Positions 19,547 through 20,000 of a stretch of DNA of 20,000 nucleotides are shown here, piece by piece. Source of the DNA: Prorocentrum cordatum (taxonomy: Eukaryota > Sar > Dinophyceae > Prorocentrales > Prorocentraceae); contig CAUYUJ010018629.1 in NCBI GenBank assembly GCA_963575745.1, forward strand, positions 30,001 through 50,000, given 5' to 3'. The notes under the pieces were generated by a model that worked only from the letters and a program-made list of their open reading frames with translations, made no database searches and was not told the DNA's origin. The translations under genes were made by a program, and so were the position numbers. Position 1 is the stretch's first letter, and each line of letters begins with the position of its first letter.

Positions 19547-19568
19547 CTTGAGCCAAAATGGCTACGGA
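19547..19568 (-). other. Complete dinoflagellate spliced-leader sequence at the LINE 5' end
   Basis: On the minus strand these 22 bases begin TCCGTAGCCATT and end TTGGCTCAAG. They match the conserved 22-nt DinoSL (D-CCGTAGCC...GGCTCAAG, with D = T) at every position. It is not an SL RNA gene, because the leader is not followed by a GT splice donor; the next bases are TCCGTAGC. Genomic leaders joined directly to other sequence are known in dinoflagellates as footprints of trans-spliced mRNAs reverse-transcribed back into the genome. Here it marks the 5' end of the LINE. Confidence 0.93.
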
Positions 19569-19581
19569 AGGGAGGAGGAGG

Positions 19582-19613
19582 AGGAGGAGGGGGAGCAGGA
19601 AGAGGAGGAGGAA
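19582..19613. repeat. Candidate LINE target-site duplication, 5'-side copy
   Basis: This is the partner of 11923-11954 (32 of 32 identical). Thirteen further purine-rich bases link it to the outer edge of the spliced leader at 19569; these match the other flank at 9 of 13 positions. Its position directly outside the leader is what a target-site duplication would require. Confidence 0.55.
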
Positions 19614-19826
19614 CAGGAGGAGGGCCACCATAAAAGACCCCCGAGGGCCTTGCTCAGGCCCGCGGCGGGGCAGATGGGCGGGCGCCCAGCATGGCGGCAG
19701 CGACGCGCGCGGACGCCGGGGGGAAGGCGCAACCTCGGGCAGTGAGCGCGCAGCCGCTCAGTGTGACCAGGATGATGGTCGGTGACGACCACGGTGATCG
19801 GCGTCGCGCCGAGGGGTAGACCGATG
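19614..19826. other. GC-rich flank beyond the LINE
   Basis: No gene, RNA or repeat is recognised. The minus- and plus-strand open frames here are short, Arg/Ala/Pro-rich and run into the neighbouring repeats. Confidence 0.4.
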
Positions 19827-20000
19827 AGGGTCGTCGCCGTCTTCGTCCGTCGTTCGTCGCCCGTCGTCCGTCATCCGTCGTCGTCGCCCATCGTCCGTCG
19901 TCCGTCGTCGTCCTCGTCGTCGTCGTCGTCCGTCGTCTGTCGATTGGCGTCATCGTCGTCGTCGTCGTCGCCGTCGTCGCAATCGCCGTCGCAGTCGTCG
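19827..20000. repeat. GTC/CGT trinucleotide-rich tract reaching the window edge
   Basis: Degenerate runs of GTC with CCGTCGTCCGTC-type interruptions. This is the complement of the GAC triplets in the 3.8-5.8-kb satellite cores, so the same motif appears in the opposite orientation. It continues past the end of the window. Confidence 0.9.

Larger units (their letters stand above)
11955..19568 (-). mobile_element. Decayed full-length LINE retrotransposon with a spliced-leader 5' end
   Basis: A minus-strand non-LTR retrotransposon of about 7.6 kb. Reading 5' to 3' it has a dinoflagellate spliced leader at the extreme end (19568-19547), worn leader relics, about 170 nt between leader and ORF1, ORF1 (19377-18007), a 76-nt gap, ORF2 (17930 to about 12052) and about 97 nt to the candidate 3' boundary. 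There is no poly(A) tail; the last bases read as a short (GCTTCC)n-like repeat on the element strand. ORF2 carries an AP-type endonuclease, reverse transcriptase and RNase H in the order typical of endonuclease-plus-RNase-H LINE clades. Three in-frame stops and at least five frameshifts show it is inactive. The 3' boundary rests on a shared GGA-rich flank and is less certain than the 5' one. Confidence 0.85.

Noticed and set aside
19547-19568. Possible SL RNA gene
   Set aside because: No GT splice donor follows the leader and there is no short SL RNA-like downstream region; the sequence runs into leader relics and then ORF1.

Overview
This window looks like nuclear DNA of a dinoflagellate. 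The strongest evidence is an exact copy of the dinoflagellate trans-spliced leader (DinoSL) at 19547-19568 on the minus strand. Supporting signs are the high GC content, the very dense simple and tandem repeats, and a decayed LINE-type retrotransposon whose coding style matches retroelements I know from dinoflagellate genomes. I can support no intact host gene; most long open frames are by-products of GAC, GGA or GC-rich low-complexity DNA.

Layout. Positions 1-890 are GC-rich DNA with no recognisable gene. Positions 890-1503 hold a broken plus-strand coding fragment (one nonsense codon, two frameshifts) that resembles a mobile-element-associated protein. Positions 1504-3340 are non-coding, apart from a CCT tract and a 175-bp terminal-inverted-repeat element (MITE-like) at 2364-2538. 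Positions 3358-7700 are a satellite-like block: an AT/CATA microsatellite, a 14-bp minisatellite, then three diverging tandem copies of a roughly 1.3-kb unit. Two of these copies carry 0.5-0.6-kb GAC-rich cores, and all carry CG-alternating palindromes. Positions 7728-9160 contain further tandem repeats, including a duplicated foldback unit. A second copy of the MITE lies at 9994-10170. Long GGA tracts occupy 9604-9781, 10801-10870 and 11336-11954.

Positions 11955-19568 are one minus-strand LINE. From its 5' end (high coordinate) it has: a perfect 22-nt DinoSL; one or two worn DinoSL relics; a short 5' UTR; ORF1 (paired CxxC zinc-finger-like motif and coiled coil); and ORF2 (AP-type endonuclease, reverse transcriptase, RNase H, possible C-terminal Cys/His motif). 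The copy is dead: three in-frame stops (TAA, TAG, TGA) and at least five frameshifts, although the catalytic residues are still readable. The element is bracketed by a shared, interrupted GGA-rich sequence (32/32 identical) that is a candidate target-site duplication.

The key idea is that this LINE appears to have inserted from an SL-trans-spliced RNA, and that nested SL relics record earlier rounds. Positions 19614-20000 hold a GC-rich flank and a GTC-rich tract with no supported gene.
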